Assembly: GCA_964057225.1 (NCBI GenBank)
Contig: OZ059898.1
Location: 20,189,267-20,253,266 of the forward strand
Direction of reading: 5' to 3'
From: Auanema rhodensis
Lineage: Eukaryota; Nematoda; Chromadorea; Rhabditida; Rhabditidae
DNA length: 64,000 nucleotides
Below the pieces are notes generated by a model. The model did not search any database. It saw only the letters and a list, made by a program, of their open reading frames with translations, and had not been told where the DNA came from. Position numbers and translations under genes: made by a program. Below are positions 52,001 through 64,000 of the stretch, piece by piece; position 1 is the stretch's first letter; the number at the start of each line of letters is the position of its first letter.

Positions 52001-53380
52001 TGAAATTTACGTGAACTTTAATTTATGCTAATTAAGTGTACACGTGATGTGCACTTGGTATGTAACTCGCTTCACGTCAAAGATAAAGAGATGCGGTTTT
52101 CAAAATTAGATTTCGCATGTCCATATTAGTCTAAAAACAAATTTTTATTGATATTGGTGCATGGTAACCATGACTTTGAAATTTACGTGAACTTTAATTT
52201 ATGCTAATTAAGTGTACACGTGATGTGCACTTGGTATGTAACTCGCTTCAAGTGAAAGATAAAGAGATGCGGTTTTCAAAATTAGATTCCCCATGTCCAT
52301 ATTAGTCTAAAAACAAATTTTTATTGATATTGGTGCATGGTAACTATGACTTTGAAATTTACGTGAACTTTAATTTATGCTAATTAAGTGTACACATGAT
52401 GTGCACTTGGTATGTAACTCGCTTCACGTCAAAGATAAAGAGATGCGGTTTTCAAAATTAGATTTCGCATGTCCATATTAGTCTAAAAACAAATTTTTAT
52501 TGATATTGGTGCATGGTAACCATGACTTTGAAATTTACGTGAACTTTAATTTATGCTAATTAAGTGTACACGTGATGTGCACTTGGTATGTAACTCGCTT
52601 CACGTGAAAGATAAAGAGATGCGGTTTTCAAAATTAGATTCCCCGTGTCCATATTAGTCTAAAAACAAATTTTTATCGATATTGGTGCATGGCAACCATG
52701 ACTTTAAAATTTACGTGTACTTTAATTTATGCTAATTAAGTGTACACATGATGTGCACTTGGTATGTAACTCGCTTCACGTCAAAGATAAAGAGATGCGG
52801 TTTTCACAATTAGATTTCGCATGTCCATATCAGTCTAAAAACAAATTTTTATTGATATTGGTGCATGGTAACCATGACTTTGAAATTTACGTGAACTTTA
52901 ATTTATGCTAATTAAGTGTACACGTGATGTGCACTTGGTATGTAACTCGCTTCACGTGAAAGATAAAGAGATGCGGTTTTCAAAATTTGATTCCCCATGT
53001 CCATATTAGTCTAAAAACAAATTTTTGTTGATATTGGTGGATGGTAACCATGACTTTGAAATTTACGTGAACTTTAATTTATGCTAATTAAGTGTACACG
53101 TGATGTGCACTTGGTATGTAACTCGCTTCACGTGAAAGATAAAGAGATGCGGTTTTCAAAATTAGATTCCTCATGTCCATATTAGTCTAAAAACGAATTT
53201 TTATTGATATTGATGCATGGTAACCATGACTTTGAAATTTACGTGAACTTTAATTTATGCTTATTAAGTGTACACGTGATGTGCATTTGGTATGTAACTC
53301 GCTTCAAGTGAAAGATAAAGAGATGCGGTTTTCAAAATTAGATTCCCCATGTCCATATTAGTCTAAAAACAAATTTTTAT
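51700..53380 (+). repeat. satellite block, first copy (7392-bp offset pair)
   Basis: This block matches about 59100-60770, exactly 42 monomers downstream. Shared private changes are TTTATCGATATTGG (ending 52680 and 60072), TTTTCACAATTAG, ATATCAGTCT and CAAAATTTGATTCC. Divergence starts near 53.39 kb (AACTATG against AACCATG). Confidence 0.85.
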
Positions 53381-56300
53381 TGATATTGGTGCATGGTAAC
53401 TATGACTTTGAAATTTACGTAAACTTTAATTTATGCTAATTAAGTGTACACATGATGTGCACTTGGTATGTAACTCGCTTCACGTCAAAGATAAAGAGAT
53501 GCGGTTTTCAAAATTAGATTTCGCATGTCCATATTAGTCTAAAAACAAATTTTTATTGATATTGGTGCATGGTAACCATGACTTTGAAATTTACGTGAAC
53601 TTTAATTTATGCTAATTAAGTGTACACGTGATGTGCACTTGGTATGTAACTCGCTTCACGTGAAAGATAAAGAGATGCGGTTTTCAAAATTAGATTCCTC
53701 ATGTCCATATTAGTCTAAAAACGAATTTTTATTGATATTGATGCATGGTAACCATGACTTTGAAATTTACGTGAACTTTAATTTATGCTTATTAAGTGTA
53801 CACGTGATGTGCATTTGGTATGTAACTCGCTTCAAGTGAAAGATAAAGAGATGCGGTTTTCAAAATTAGATTCCCCATGTCCATATTAGTCTAAAAACAA
53901 ATTTTTATTGATATTGGTGCATGGCAACCATGACTTTAAAATTTACGTGTACTTTAATTTATGCTAATTAAGTGTACACATGATGTGCTCTTGGTATGTA
54001 ACTCGCTTCACGTCAAAGATAAAGAGATGCGGTTTTCAAAATTAGATTTCGCATGTCCATATTAGTCTAATAACAAATTTTTATTGATATTGATGCATGG
54101 TAACCATGACTTTGAAATTTACGTGAACTTTAATTTATGCTTATTAAGTGTACACGTGATGTGCACTTGGTATGTAACTCGCTTCAAGTGAAAGATAAAG
54201 AGATGCGGTTTTCAAAATTAGATTCCCCATGTCCATATTAGTCTAAAAACAAATTTTTATTGATATTGGTGCATGGTAACTATGACTTTGAAATTTACGT
54301 GAAATTTAATTTATGCTAATTAAGTGTACACATGATGTGCACTTGGTATGTAACTCGCTTCACGTCAAAGATAAAGAGATGCGGTTTTCAAAATTAGATT
54401 TCGCATGTCCATATTAAACTAAAAACAAATTTTTATTGATATTGGTGCATGGTAACCCTGACTTTGAAATTTACGTGAACTTTAATTTATGCTAAGTAAG
54501 TGTACACGTGATGTGCACTTGGTATGTAACTCGCTTCACGTGAAAGATGAAGAGATGCGGTATTCAAATTTAGGTTCCCCATGTCCATATTAGTCTAAAA
54601 ACAAATTTTTGTTGATATTGATGCATGGTAACCATGACTTTCAAATTTACGTGAACTTCAATTTATGCTAATTAAGTGTACACGTGATGTGCACTTGGTA
54701 TGTAACTCGCTTCGCGTCAAAGATAAAGAGATGCGGTTTTCAAAATTAGATTCCCCATGTCCATATTAGTCTAAAAACAAATTATTGTTGATATTGGTGG
54801 ATGGTAACCATGACTTTGAAATTTACGTGAACTTTAATTTATGCTAATTAAGTGTACACGTGATGTGCACTTGGTATGTAACTCGCTTCAAGTGAAAGAT
54901 AAAGAGATGCGGTTTTCAAAATTAGATTCCCCATGTCCATATTAGTCTAAAAACAAATTTTTATTGATATTGGTGCATGGTAACCATGACTTTGAAATTT
55001 ACGTGAACTTTAATTTATGCTAAGTAAGTGTACACATGATGTGCACTTGGTATGTAACTCGCTTCACGTCAAAGATAAAGAGATGCGGTTTTCAAAATTA
55101 GATTTCGCATGTCCATATTAGTCTAATAACAAATTTTTATTGATATTGGTGCATGGTAACCATGACTTTGAAATTTACGTGAACTTTAATTTATGCTAAT
55201 TAAGTGTACACATGATGTGCACTTGGTATGTAACTCGCTTCACGTCAAAGATAAAGAGATGCGGTTTTCAAAATTAGATTTCGCATGTCCATATTAGTCT
55301 AATAACAAATTTTTATTGATATTGGTGCATGGTAACCATGACTTTGAAATTTACGTGAACTTTAATTTATGCTAATTAAGTGTACACGTGATGTGCACTT
55401 GGTATGTAACTCGCTTCAAGTGAAAGATAAAGAGATGCGGTTTTCAAAATTAGATTCCCCATGTCCATATTAGTCTAAAAACAAATTTTTATTGATATTG
55501 GTGCATGGTAACCATGACTTTGAAATTTACGTGAACTTTAATTTATGCTTATTAAGTGTACACGTGATGTGCATTTGGTATGTAACTCGCTTCAAGTGAA
55601 AGATAAAGAGATGCGGTTTTCAAAATTAGATTCCCCATGTCCATATTAGTTTAAAAACAAATTTTTATTGATATTGGTGCATGGTAACTATGACTTTGAA
55701 ATTTACGTAAACTTTAATTTATGCTAATTAAGTGTACACATGATGTGCACTTGGTATGTAACTCGCTTCACGTCAAAGATAAAGAGATGCGGTTTTCAAA
55801 ATTAGATTTCGCATGTCCATATTAGTCTAAAAACAAATTTTTATTGATATTGGTGCATGGTAACCATGACTTTGAAATTTACGTGAACTTTAATTTATGC
55901 TAATTAAGTGTACACGTGATGTGCACTTGGTATGTAACTCGCTTCACGTGAAAGATAAAGAGATGCGGTTTTCAAAATTAGATTCCCCATGTCCATATTA
56001 GTCTAAAAACAAATTTTTATTGATATTGGTGCATGGTAACCATGACTTTGAAATTTACGTGAACTTTAATTTATGCTAATTAAGTGTACACGTGATGTGC
56101 ACTTGGTATGTAACTCGCTTCACGTGAAAGATAAAGAGATGCGGTTTTCAAAATTAGATTCCCCATGTCCATATTAGTCTAAAAACGAATTTTTATTGAT
56201 ATTGGTGCATGGTAACCATGACTTTGAAATTTACGTGAACTTTAATTTATGCTAATTAAGTGTACACATGATGTGCACTTGGTATGTAACTCGCTTCACG

Positions 56301-59099
56301 TCAAAGATAAAGAGATGCGGTTTTCAAAATTAGATTTCGCATGTCCATATTAGTCTAATAACAAATTTTTATTGATATTGGTGCATGGTAACCATGACTT
56401 TGAAATTTACGTGAACTTTAATTTATGCTAATTAAGTGTACACGTGATGTGCACTTGGTATGTAACTCGCTTCACGTGAAAGATAAAGAGATGCGGTTTT
56501 CAAAATTAGATTCCACATGTCCATATTAGTCTAAAAACAAATTTTTATTGATATTGGTGCATGGCAACCATGACTTTCAAATTTACGTGAACTTCAATTT
56601 ATGCTAATTAAGTGTACACGTGATGTGCACTTGGTATGCAACTCGCTTCACGTCAAAGATAAAGAGATGCGGTTTTCAAAATTAGATTTCGCATGTCCAT
56701 ATTAGTCTAAAAACAAATTTTTATTGATATTGGTGCATGGTAACCATGACTTTGAAATTTACGTGAACTTTAATTTATGCTAATTAAGTGTACACGTGAT
56801 GTGCACTTGGTATGTAACTCGCTTCACGTGAAAGATAAAGAGATGCGGTTTTCAAAATTAGATTCCCCATGTCCATATTAGTCTAAAAACAAATTTTTAT
56901 TGATATTGGTGCATGGCAACCATGACTTTAAAATTTACGTGTACTTTAATTTATGCTAATTAAGTGTACACATGATGTGCACTTGGTATGTAACTCGCTT
57001 CACGTCAAAGATAAAGAGATGCGGTTTTCAAAATTAGATTTCGCATGTCCATATTAGTCTAAAAACAAATTTTTATTGATATTGGTGCATGGTAACCATG
57101 ACTTTGAAATTTACGTGAACTTTAATTTATGCTAATTAAGTGTACACGTGATGTGCACTTGGTATGTAACTCGCTTCACGTGAAAGATAAAGAGATGCGG
57201 TTTTCAAAATTAGATTCCCCATGTCCATATTAGTCTAAAAACAAATTTTTATTGATATTGGTGCATGGCAACCATGACTTTCAAATTTACGTGAACTTCA
57301 GTTTATGCTAATTAAGTGTACACGTGATGTGCACTTGGTATGTAACTCGCTTCGCGTCAAAGATAAAGAGATGCGGTTTTCAAAATTAGATTCCCCATGT
57401 CCATATTAGTCTAAAAACAAATTTTTGTTGATATTGGTGGATGGTAATCATGACTTTGAAATTTACGTGAACTTTAATTTATGCTAATTAAGTGTACACG
57501 TGATGTGCACTTGGTATGTAACTCGCTTCACGTCAAAGATAAAGAGATGCGGTTTTCAAAATTAGATTTCGCATGTCCATATTAGTCTAAAAACAATTTT
57601 TTATTGATATTGGTGCATGGTAACCATGACTTTGAAATTTACGTGAACTTTAATTTATGCTAATTAAGTGTACACGTGATGTGCACTTGGTATGTAACTC
57701 GCTTCAAGTGAAAGATAAAGAGATGCGGTTTTCAAAATTAGATTCCCCATGTCCATATTAGTCTAAAAACAAATTTTTATTGATATTGGTGCATGGTAAC
57801 TATGACTTTGAAATTTACGTGAACTTTAATTTATGCTAATTAAGTGTACACATGATGTGCACTTGGTATGTAACTCGCTTCACGTGAAAGATAAAGAGAT
57901 GCGGTTTTCAAAATTAGATTCCCCGTGTCCATATTAGTCTAAAAACAAATTTTTATCGATATTGGTGCATGGCAACCATGACTTTAAAATTTACGTGTAC
58001 TTTAATTTATGCTAATTAAGTGTACACGTGATGTGCACTTGGTATGTAACTCGCTTCACGTGAAAGATAAAGAGATGCGGTTTTCAAAATTAGATTCCTC
58101 ATGTCCATATTAGTCTAAAAACGAATTTTTATCGATATTGATGCATGGTAACCATGACTTTGAAATTTACGTGAACTTTAATTTATGCTTATTAAGTGTA
58201 CACGTGATGTGCATTTGGTATGTAACTCGCTTCAAGTGAAAGATAAAGAGATGCGGTTTTCAAAATTAGATTCCCCATGTCCATATTAGTCTAAAAACAA
58301 ATTTTTATTGATATTGGTGCATGGTAACTATGACTTTGAAATTTACGTAAACTTTAATTTATGCTAATTAAGTGTACACATGATGTGCACTTGGTATGTA
58401 ACTCGCTTCACGTCAAAGATAAAGAGATGCGGTTTTCAAAATTAGATTTCGCATGTCCATATTAGTCTAAAAACAAATTTTTATTGATATTGGTGCATGG
58501 TAACCATGACTTTGAAATTTACGTAAACTTTAATTTATGCTAATTAAGTGTACACATGATGTGCACTTGGTATGTAACTCGCTTCACGTCAAAGATAAAG
58601 AGATGCGGTTTTCAAAATTAGATTTCGCATGTCCATATTAGTCTAAAAACAAATTTTTATTGATATTGGTGCATGGTAACCATGACTTTGAAATTTACGT
58701 GAACTTTAATTTATGCTAATTAAGTGTACACGTGATGTGCACTTGGTATGTAACTCGCTTCACGTGAAAGATAAAGAGATGCGGTTTTCAAAATTAGATT
58801 CCCCATGTCCATATTAGTCTAAAAACAAATTTTTATTGATATTGGTGCATGGCAACCATGACTTTCAAATTTACGTGAACTTCAATTTATGCTAATTAAG
58901 TGTACACGTGATGTGCACTTGGTATGCAACTCGCTTCACGTCAAAGATAAAGAGATGCGGTTTTCAAAATTAGATTTCGCATGTCCATATTAGTCTAAAA
59001 ACAAATTTTTATTGATATTGGTGCATGGTAACCATGACTTTGAAATTTACGTGAACTTTAATTTATGCTAATTAAGTGTACACGTGATGTGCACTTGGT

Positions 59100-60770
59100 A
59101 TGTAACTCGCTTCACGTGAAAGATAAAGAGATGCGGTTTTCAAAATTAGATTCCCCATGTCCATATTAGTCTAAAAACAAATTTTTATTGATATTGGTGC
59201 ATGGCAACCATGACTTTCAAATTTACGTGAACTTTAGTTTATGCTAATTAAGTGTACACGTGATGTGCACTTGGTATGTAACTCGCTTCGCGTCAAAGAT
59301 AAAGAGATGCGGTTTTCAAAATTAGATTCCCCATGTCCATATTAGTCTAAAAACAAATTTTTGTTGATATTGGTGGATGGTAATCATGACTTTGAAATTT
59401 ACGTGAACTTTAATTTATGCTAATTAAGTGTACACGTGATGTGCACTTGGTATGTAACTCGCTTCACGTCAAAGATAAAGAGATGCGGTTTTCAAAATTA
59501 GATTTCGCATGTCCATATTAGTCTAAAAACAAATTTTTATTGATATTGGTGCATGGTAACCATGACTTTGAAATTTACGTGAACTTTAATTTATGCTAAT
59601 TAAGTGTACACGTGATGTGCACTTGGTATGTAACTCGCTTCAAGTGAAAGATAAAGAGATGCGGTTTTCAAAATTAGATTCCCCATGTCCATATTAGTCT
59701 AAAAACAAATTTTTATTGATATTGGTGCATGGTAACTATGACTTTGAAATTTACGTGAACTTTAATTTATGCTAATTAAGTGTACACATGATGTGCACTT
59801 GGTATGTAACTCGCTTCACGTCAAAGATAAAGAGATGCGGTTTTCAAAATTAGATTTCGCATGTCCATATTAGTCTAAAAACAAATTTTTATTGATATTG
59901 GTGCATGGTAACCATGACTTTGAAATTTACGTGAACTTTAATTTATGCTAATTAAGTGTACACGTGATGTGCACTTGATATGTAACTCGCTTCACGTGAA
60001 AGATAAAGAGATGCGGTTTTCAAAATTAGATTCCCCGTGTCCATATTAGTCTAAAAACAAATTTTTATCGATATTGGTGCATGGCAACCATGACTTTAAA
60101 ATTTACGTGTACTTTAATTTATGCTAATTAAGTGTACACATGATGTGCACTTGGTATGTAACTCGCTTCACGTCAAAGATAAAGAGATGCGGTTTTCACA
60201 ATTAGATTTCGCATGTCCATATCAGTCTAAAAACAAATTTTTATTGATATTGGTGCATGGTAACCATGACTTTGAAATTTACGTGAACTTTAATTTATGC
60301 TAATTAAGTGTACACGTGATGTGCACTTGGTATGTAACTCGCTTCACGTGAAAGATAAAGAGATGCGGTTTTCAAAATTTGATTCCCCATGTCCATATTA
60401 GTCTAAAAACAAATTTTTGTTGATATTGGTGGATGGTAACCATGACTTTGAAATTTACGTGAACTTTAATTTATGCTAATTAAGTGTACACGTGATGTGC
60501 ACTTGGTATGTAACTCGCTTCACGTGAAAGATAAAGAGATGCGGTTTTCAAAATTAGATTCCTCATGTCCATATTAGTCTAAAAACGAATTTTTATTGAT
60601 ATTGATGCATGGTAACCATGACTTTGAAATTTACGTGAACTTTAATTTATGCTTATTAAGTGTACACGTGATGTGCATTTGGTATGTAACTCGCTTCAAG
60701 TGAAAGATAAAGAGATGCGGTTTTCAAAATTAGATTCCCCATGTCGATATTAGTCTAAAAACAAATTTTT
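59100..60770 (+). repeat. satellite block, second copy (7392-bp offset pair)
   Basis: This is the partner of about 51700-53380. Private changes after duplication are GAACTTTAGTTT near 59230, GCACTTGATATG near 59971 and ATGTCGATATTAG near 60741. The ATCGAT marker also lies at 57960, 12 monomers before the copy here, so part of the block exists a third time. Confidence 0.83.
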
Positions 60771-63700
60771 ATTGATATTGGTGCATGGTAACCATGACTT
60801 TGAAATTTACGTGAACTTTAATTTATGCTAATTAAGTGTACACGTGATGTGCACTTGGTATGTAACTCGCTTCACGTGAAAGATAAAGAGATGCGGTTTT
60901 CAAAATTAGATTCCCCATGTCCATATTAGTCTAAAAACAAATTTTTATTGATATTGGTGCATGGCAACCATGACTTTCAAATTTACGTGAACTTTAGTTT
61001 ATGCTAATTAAGTGTACACGTGATGTGCACTTGGTATGTAACTCGCTTCGCGTCAAAGATAAAGAGATGCGGTTTTCAAAATTAGATTCCCCATGTCCAT
61101 ATTAGTCTAAAAACAAATTTTTGTTGATATTGGTGGATGGTAATCATGACTTTGAAATTTACGTGAACTTTAATTTATGCTAATTAAGTGTACACGTGAT
61201 GTGCACTTGGTATGTAACTCGCTTCACGTCAAAGATAAAGAGATGCGGTTTTCAAAATTAGATTTCGCATGTCCATATTAGTCTAAAAACAAATTTTTGT
61301 TGATATTGGTGGATGGTAACCATGACTTTGAAATTTACGTGAACTTTAATTTATGCTAATTAAGTGTACACGTGATGTGCACTTGGTATGTAACTCGCTT
61401 CACGTGAAAGATAAAGAGATGCGGTTTTCAAAATTAGATTCCTCATGTCCATATTAGTCTAAAAACGAATTTTTATTGATATTGATGCATGGTAACCATG
61501 ACTTTGAAATTTACGTGAACTTTAATTTATGCTTATTCAGTGTACACGTGATGTGCATTTGGTATGTAACTCGCTTCAAGTGAAAGATAAAGAGATGCGG
61601 TTTTCAAAATTAGATTCCCCATGTCCATATTAGTCTAAAAACAAATTTTTATTGATATTGGTGCATGGTAACTATGACTTTGAAATTTACGTAAACTTTA
61701 ATTTATGCTAATTAAGTGTACACATGATGTGCACTTGGTATGTAACTCGCTTCACGTCAAAGATAAAGAGATGCGGTTTTCAAAATTAGATTTCGCATGT
61801 CCATATTAGTCTAAAAACAAATTTTTATTGATATTGGTTCATGGTAACCATGACTTTGAAATTTACGTGAACTTTAATTTATGCTAATTAAGTGTACACG
61901 TGATGTGCACTTGGTATGTAACTCGCTTCACGTGAAAGATAAAGAGATGCGGTTTTCAAAATTAGATTCCCCATGTCCATATTAGTCTAAAAACAAATTT
62001 TTATTGATATTGGTGCATGGCAACCATGACTTTAAAATTTACGTGTACTTTAATTTATGCTAATTAAGTGTACACATGATGTGCTCTTGGTATGTAACTC
62101 GCTTCACGTCAAAGATAAAGAGATGCGGTTTTCAAAATTAGATTTCGCATGTCCATATTAGTCTAATAACAACTTTTTATTGATATTGGTGCATGGTAAC
62201 CATGACTTTGAAATTTACGTGAACTTTAATTTATGCTAATTAAGTGTACACGTGATGTGCACTTGGTATGTAACTCGCTTCACGTGAAAGATAAAGAGAT
62301 GCGGTTTTCAAAATTAGATTCCCCATGTCCATATTAGTCTAAAAACAAATTTTTATTGATATTGGTGCATGGCAACCATGACTTTCAAATTTACGTGAAC
62401 TTCAATTTATGCTAATTAAGTGTACACGTGATGTGCACTTGGTATGTAACTCGCTTCGCGTCAAAGATAAAGAGATGCGGTTTTCAAAATTAGATTCCTC
62501 ATGTCCATATTAGTCTAAAAACGAATTTTTATTGATATTGGTGCATGGTAACCATGACTTTGAAATTTACGTGAACTTTAATTTATGCTAATTAAGTGTA
62601 CACATGATGTGCACTTGGTATGTAACTCGCTTCACGTCAAAGATAAAGAGATGCGGTTTTCAAAATTAGATTTCGCATGTCCATATTAGTCTAATAACAA
62701 ATTTTTATTGATATTGGTGCATGGTAACCATGACTTTGAAATTTACGTGAACTTTAATTTATGCTAATTAAGTGTACACGTGATGTGCACTTGGTATGTA
62801 ACTCGCTTCACGTGAAAGATAAAGAGATGCGGTTTTCAAAATTAGATTCCCCATGTCCATATTAGTCTAAAAACAAATTTTTATTGATATTGGTGCATGG
62901 CAACCATGACTTTCAAATTTACGTGAACTTCAATTTATGCTAATTAAGTGTACACGTGATGTGCACTTGGTATGTAACTCGCTTCGCGTCAAAGATAAAG
63001 AGATGCGGTTTTCAAAATTAGATTCCCCATGTCCATATTAGTCTAAAAACAAATTTTTGTTGATATTGGTGGATGGTAACCATGACTTTGAAATTTACGT
63101 GAACTTTAATTTATGCTTATTAAGTGTACACGTGATGTGCACTTGGTATGTAACTCGCTTCAAGTGAAAAATAAAGAGATGCGGTTTTCAAAATTAGATT
63201 CCTCATGTCCATATTAGTCTAAAAACGAATTTTTATTGATATTGATGCATGGTAACCATGACTTTGAAATTTACGTGAACTTTAATTTATGCTTATTAAG
63301 TGTACACGTGATGTGCACTTGGTATGTAACTCGCTTCAAGTGAAAGATAAAGAGATGCGGTTTTCAAAATTAGATTCCCCATGTCCATATTAGTCTAGAA
63401 ACAAAATTTTATTGATATTGGTTCATGGTAACCATGACTTTGAAATTTACGTGAACTTTAATTTATGCTAATTAAATGTACACGTGATGTGCACTTGGTA
63501 TGTAACTCGCTTCACGTGAAAGATAAAGAGATGCGGTTTTCAAAATTAGATTCCCCATGTCCATATTAGTCTAAAAACAAATTTTTATTGATATTGGTGC
63601 ATGGTAACTATGACTTTGAAATTTACGTGAACTTTAATTTATGCTAATTAAGTGTACACATGATGTGCACTTGGTATGTAACTCGCTTCACGTCAAAGAT

Positions 63701-64000
63701 AAAGAGATGCGGTTTTCAAAATTAGATTTCGCATGTCCATATTAGTCTAAAAACAAATTTTTATTGATATTGGTGCATGGTAACCATGACTTTGAAATTT
63801 ACGTGAACTTTAATTTATGCTAATTAAGTGTACACGTGATGTGCACTTGGTATGTAACTCGCTTCACGTGAAAGATAAAAAGATGCGGTTTTCAAAATTA
63901 GATTCCCCATGTCCATATTAGTCTAAAAACAAATTTTTATTGATATTGGTGCATGGCAACCATGACTTTAAAATTTACGTGTACTTTAATTTCTGCTAAT

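Larger units (their letters stand above)
20364..64000 (+). repeat. 176-bp satellite array, right part
   Basis: This is the same monomer and orientation as the left array. It resumes in mid-monomer at base 157 (GTGATGTGCAC) directly after the retrotransposon. Full monomers start at 20384, and the last start is 63856; the difference is exactly 247 x 176, so no net insertion or deletion remains over 43 kb. Unlike the left part, I saw no 70-bp deletion monomer and no +2 variant. Diagnostic variants change along the array: GAGTTTG monomers stop near 25.8 kb, a GATGAAG subfamily starts at 25.15 kb, and GGTATGCAAC and GGTAATCATG monomers appear from about 36.4 and 37.0 kb. No gene, RNA gene or other mobile element was seen; the array runs off the window. 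Confidence 0.98.

Overview
The window is eukaryotic repeat DNA with no host gene. It holds two stretches of one AT-rich satellite (monomer 176 bp, about 33% GC by hand count of one monomer), all in the same orientation, interrupted once by an intact non-LTR retrotransposon on the minus strand. Both window edges lie inside the satellite, so the array is longer than 64 kb. The element encodes an apurinic-type endonuclease plus a reverse transcriptase of the CR1/Jockey kind, which points to an animal genome. The style of the two proteins would fit an invertebrate such as a worm, but the species cannot be named from this sequence. A very long, single-orientation, nucleosome-sized array organised into higher-order blocks is what centromeric or pericentromeric heterochromatin usually looks like. 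That role is inferred.

Layout. 1-15656: left satellite array, 90 monomer periods plus a 157-bp partial one. It carries five copies of a 70-bp internal deletion, five +2-bp variants and one 1-bp deletion. 15657-20363: the retrotransposon, read from high to low coordinates. In order these are an 18-bp tandem repeat at its 5' end (20271-20360), a pyrimidine-rich 5' UTR, ORF1 (20033-18969), ORF2 (19057-16136, overlapping ORF1 in another frame and lacking an AUG), a 3' UTR, an AATAAA signal and a (CAAA)n tail. 20364-64000: right satellite array. From the first full monomer start at 20384 to the last at 63856 the distance is exactly 247 x 176 bp, so there is no net length change in 43 kb.

The monomers differ by a limited set of diagnostic substitutions, and these recur at exact multiples of 176 bp. 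They reveal block duplications (about 1.87 kb, 2.75 kb, 1.76 kb, 7.39 kb and 8.80 kb offsets) and a 7-monomer/12-monomer higher-order pattern around 45-52 kb. This fits expansion by unequal exchange of multi-monomer blocks. The retrotransposon sits in a single monomer at a palindromic motif. Matching uninterrupted copies of that monomer junction exist near 10.3 and 13.7 kb, so the insertion is younger than the local block duplications. The element's two proteins work together: ORF1p as an RNA-binding coat or chaperone, ORF2p as nickase and reverse transcriptase in target-primed reverse transcription.
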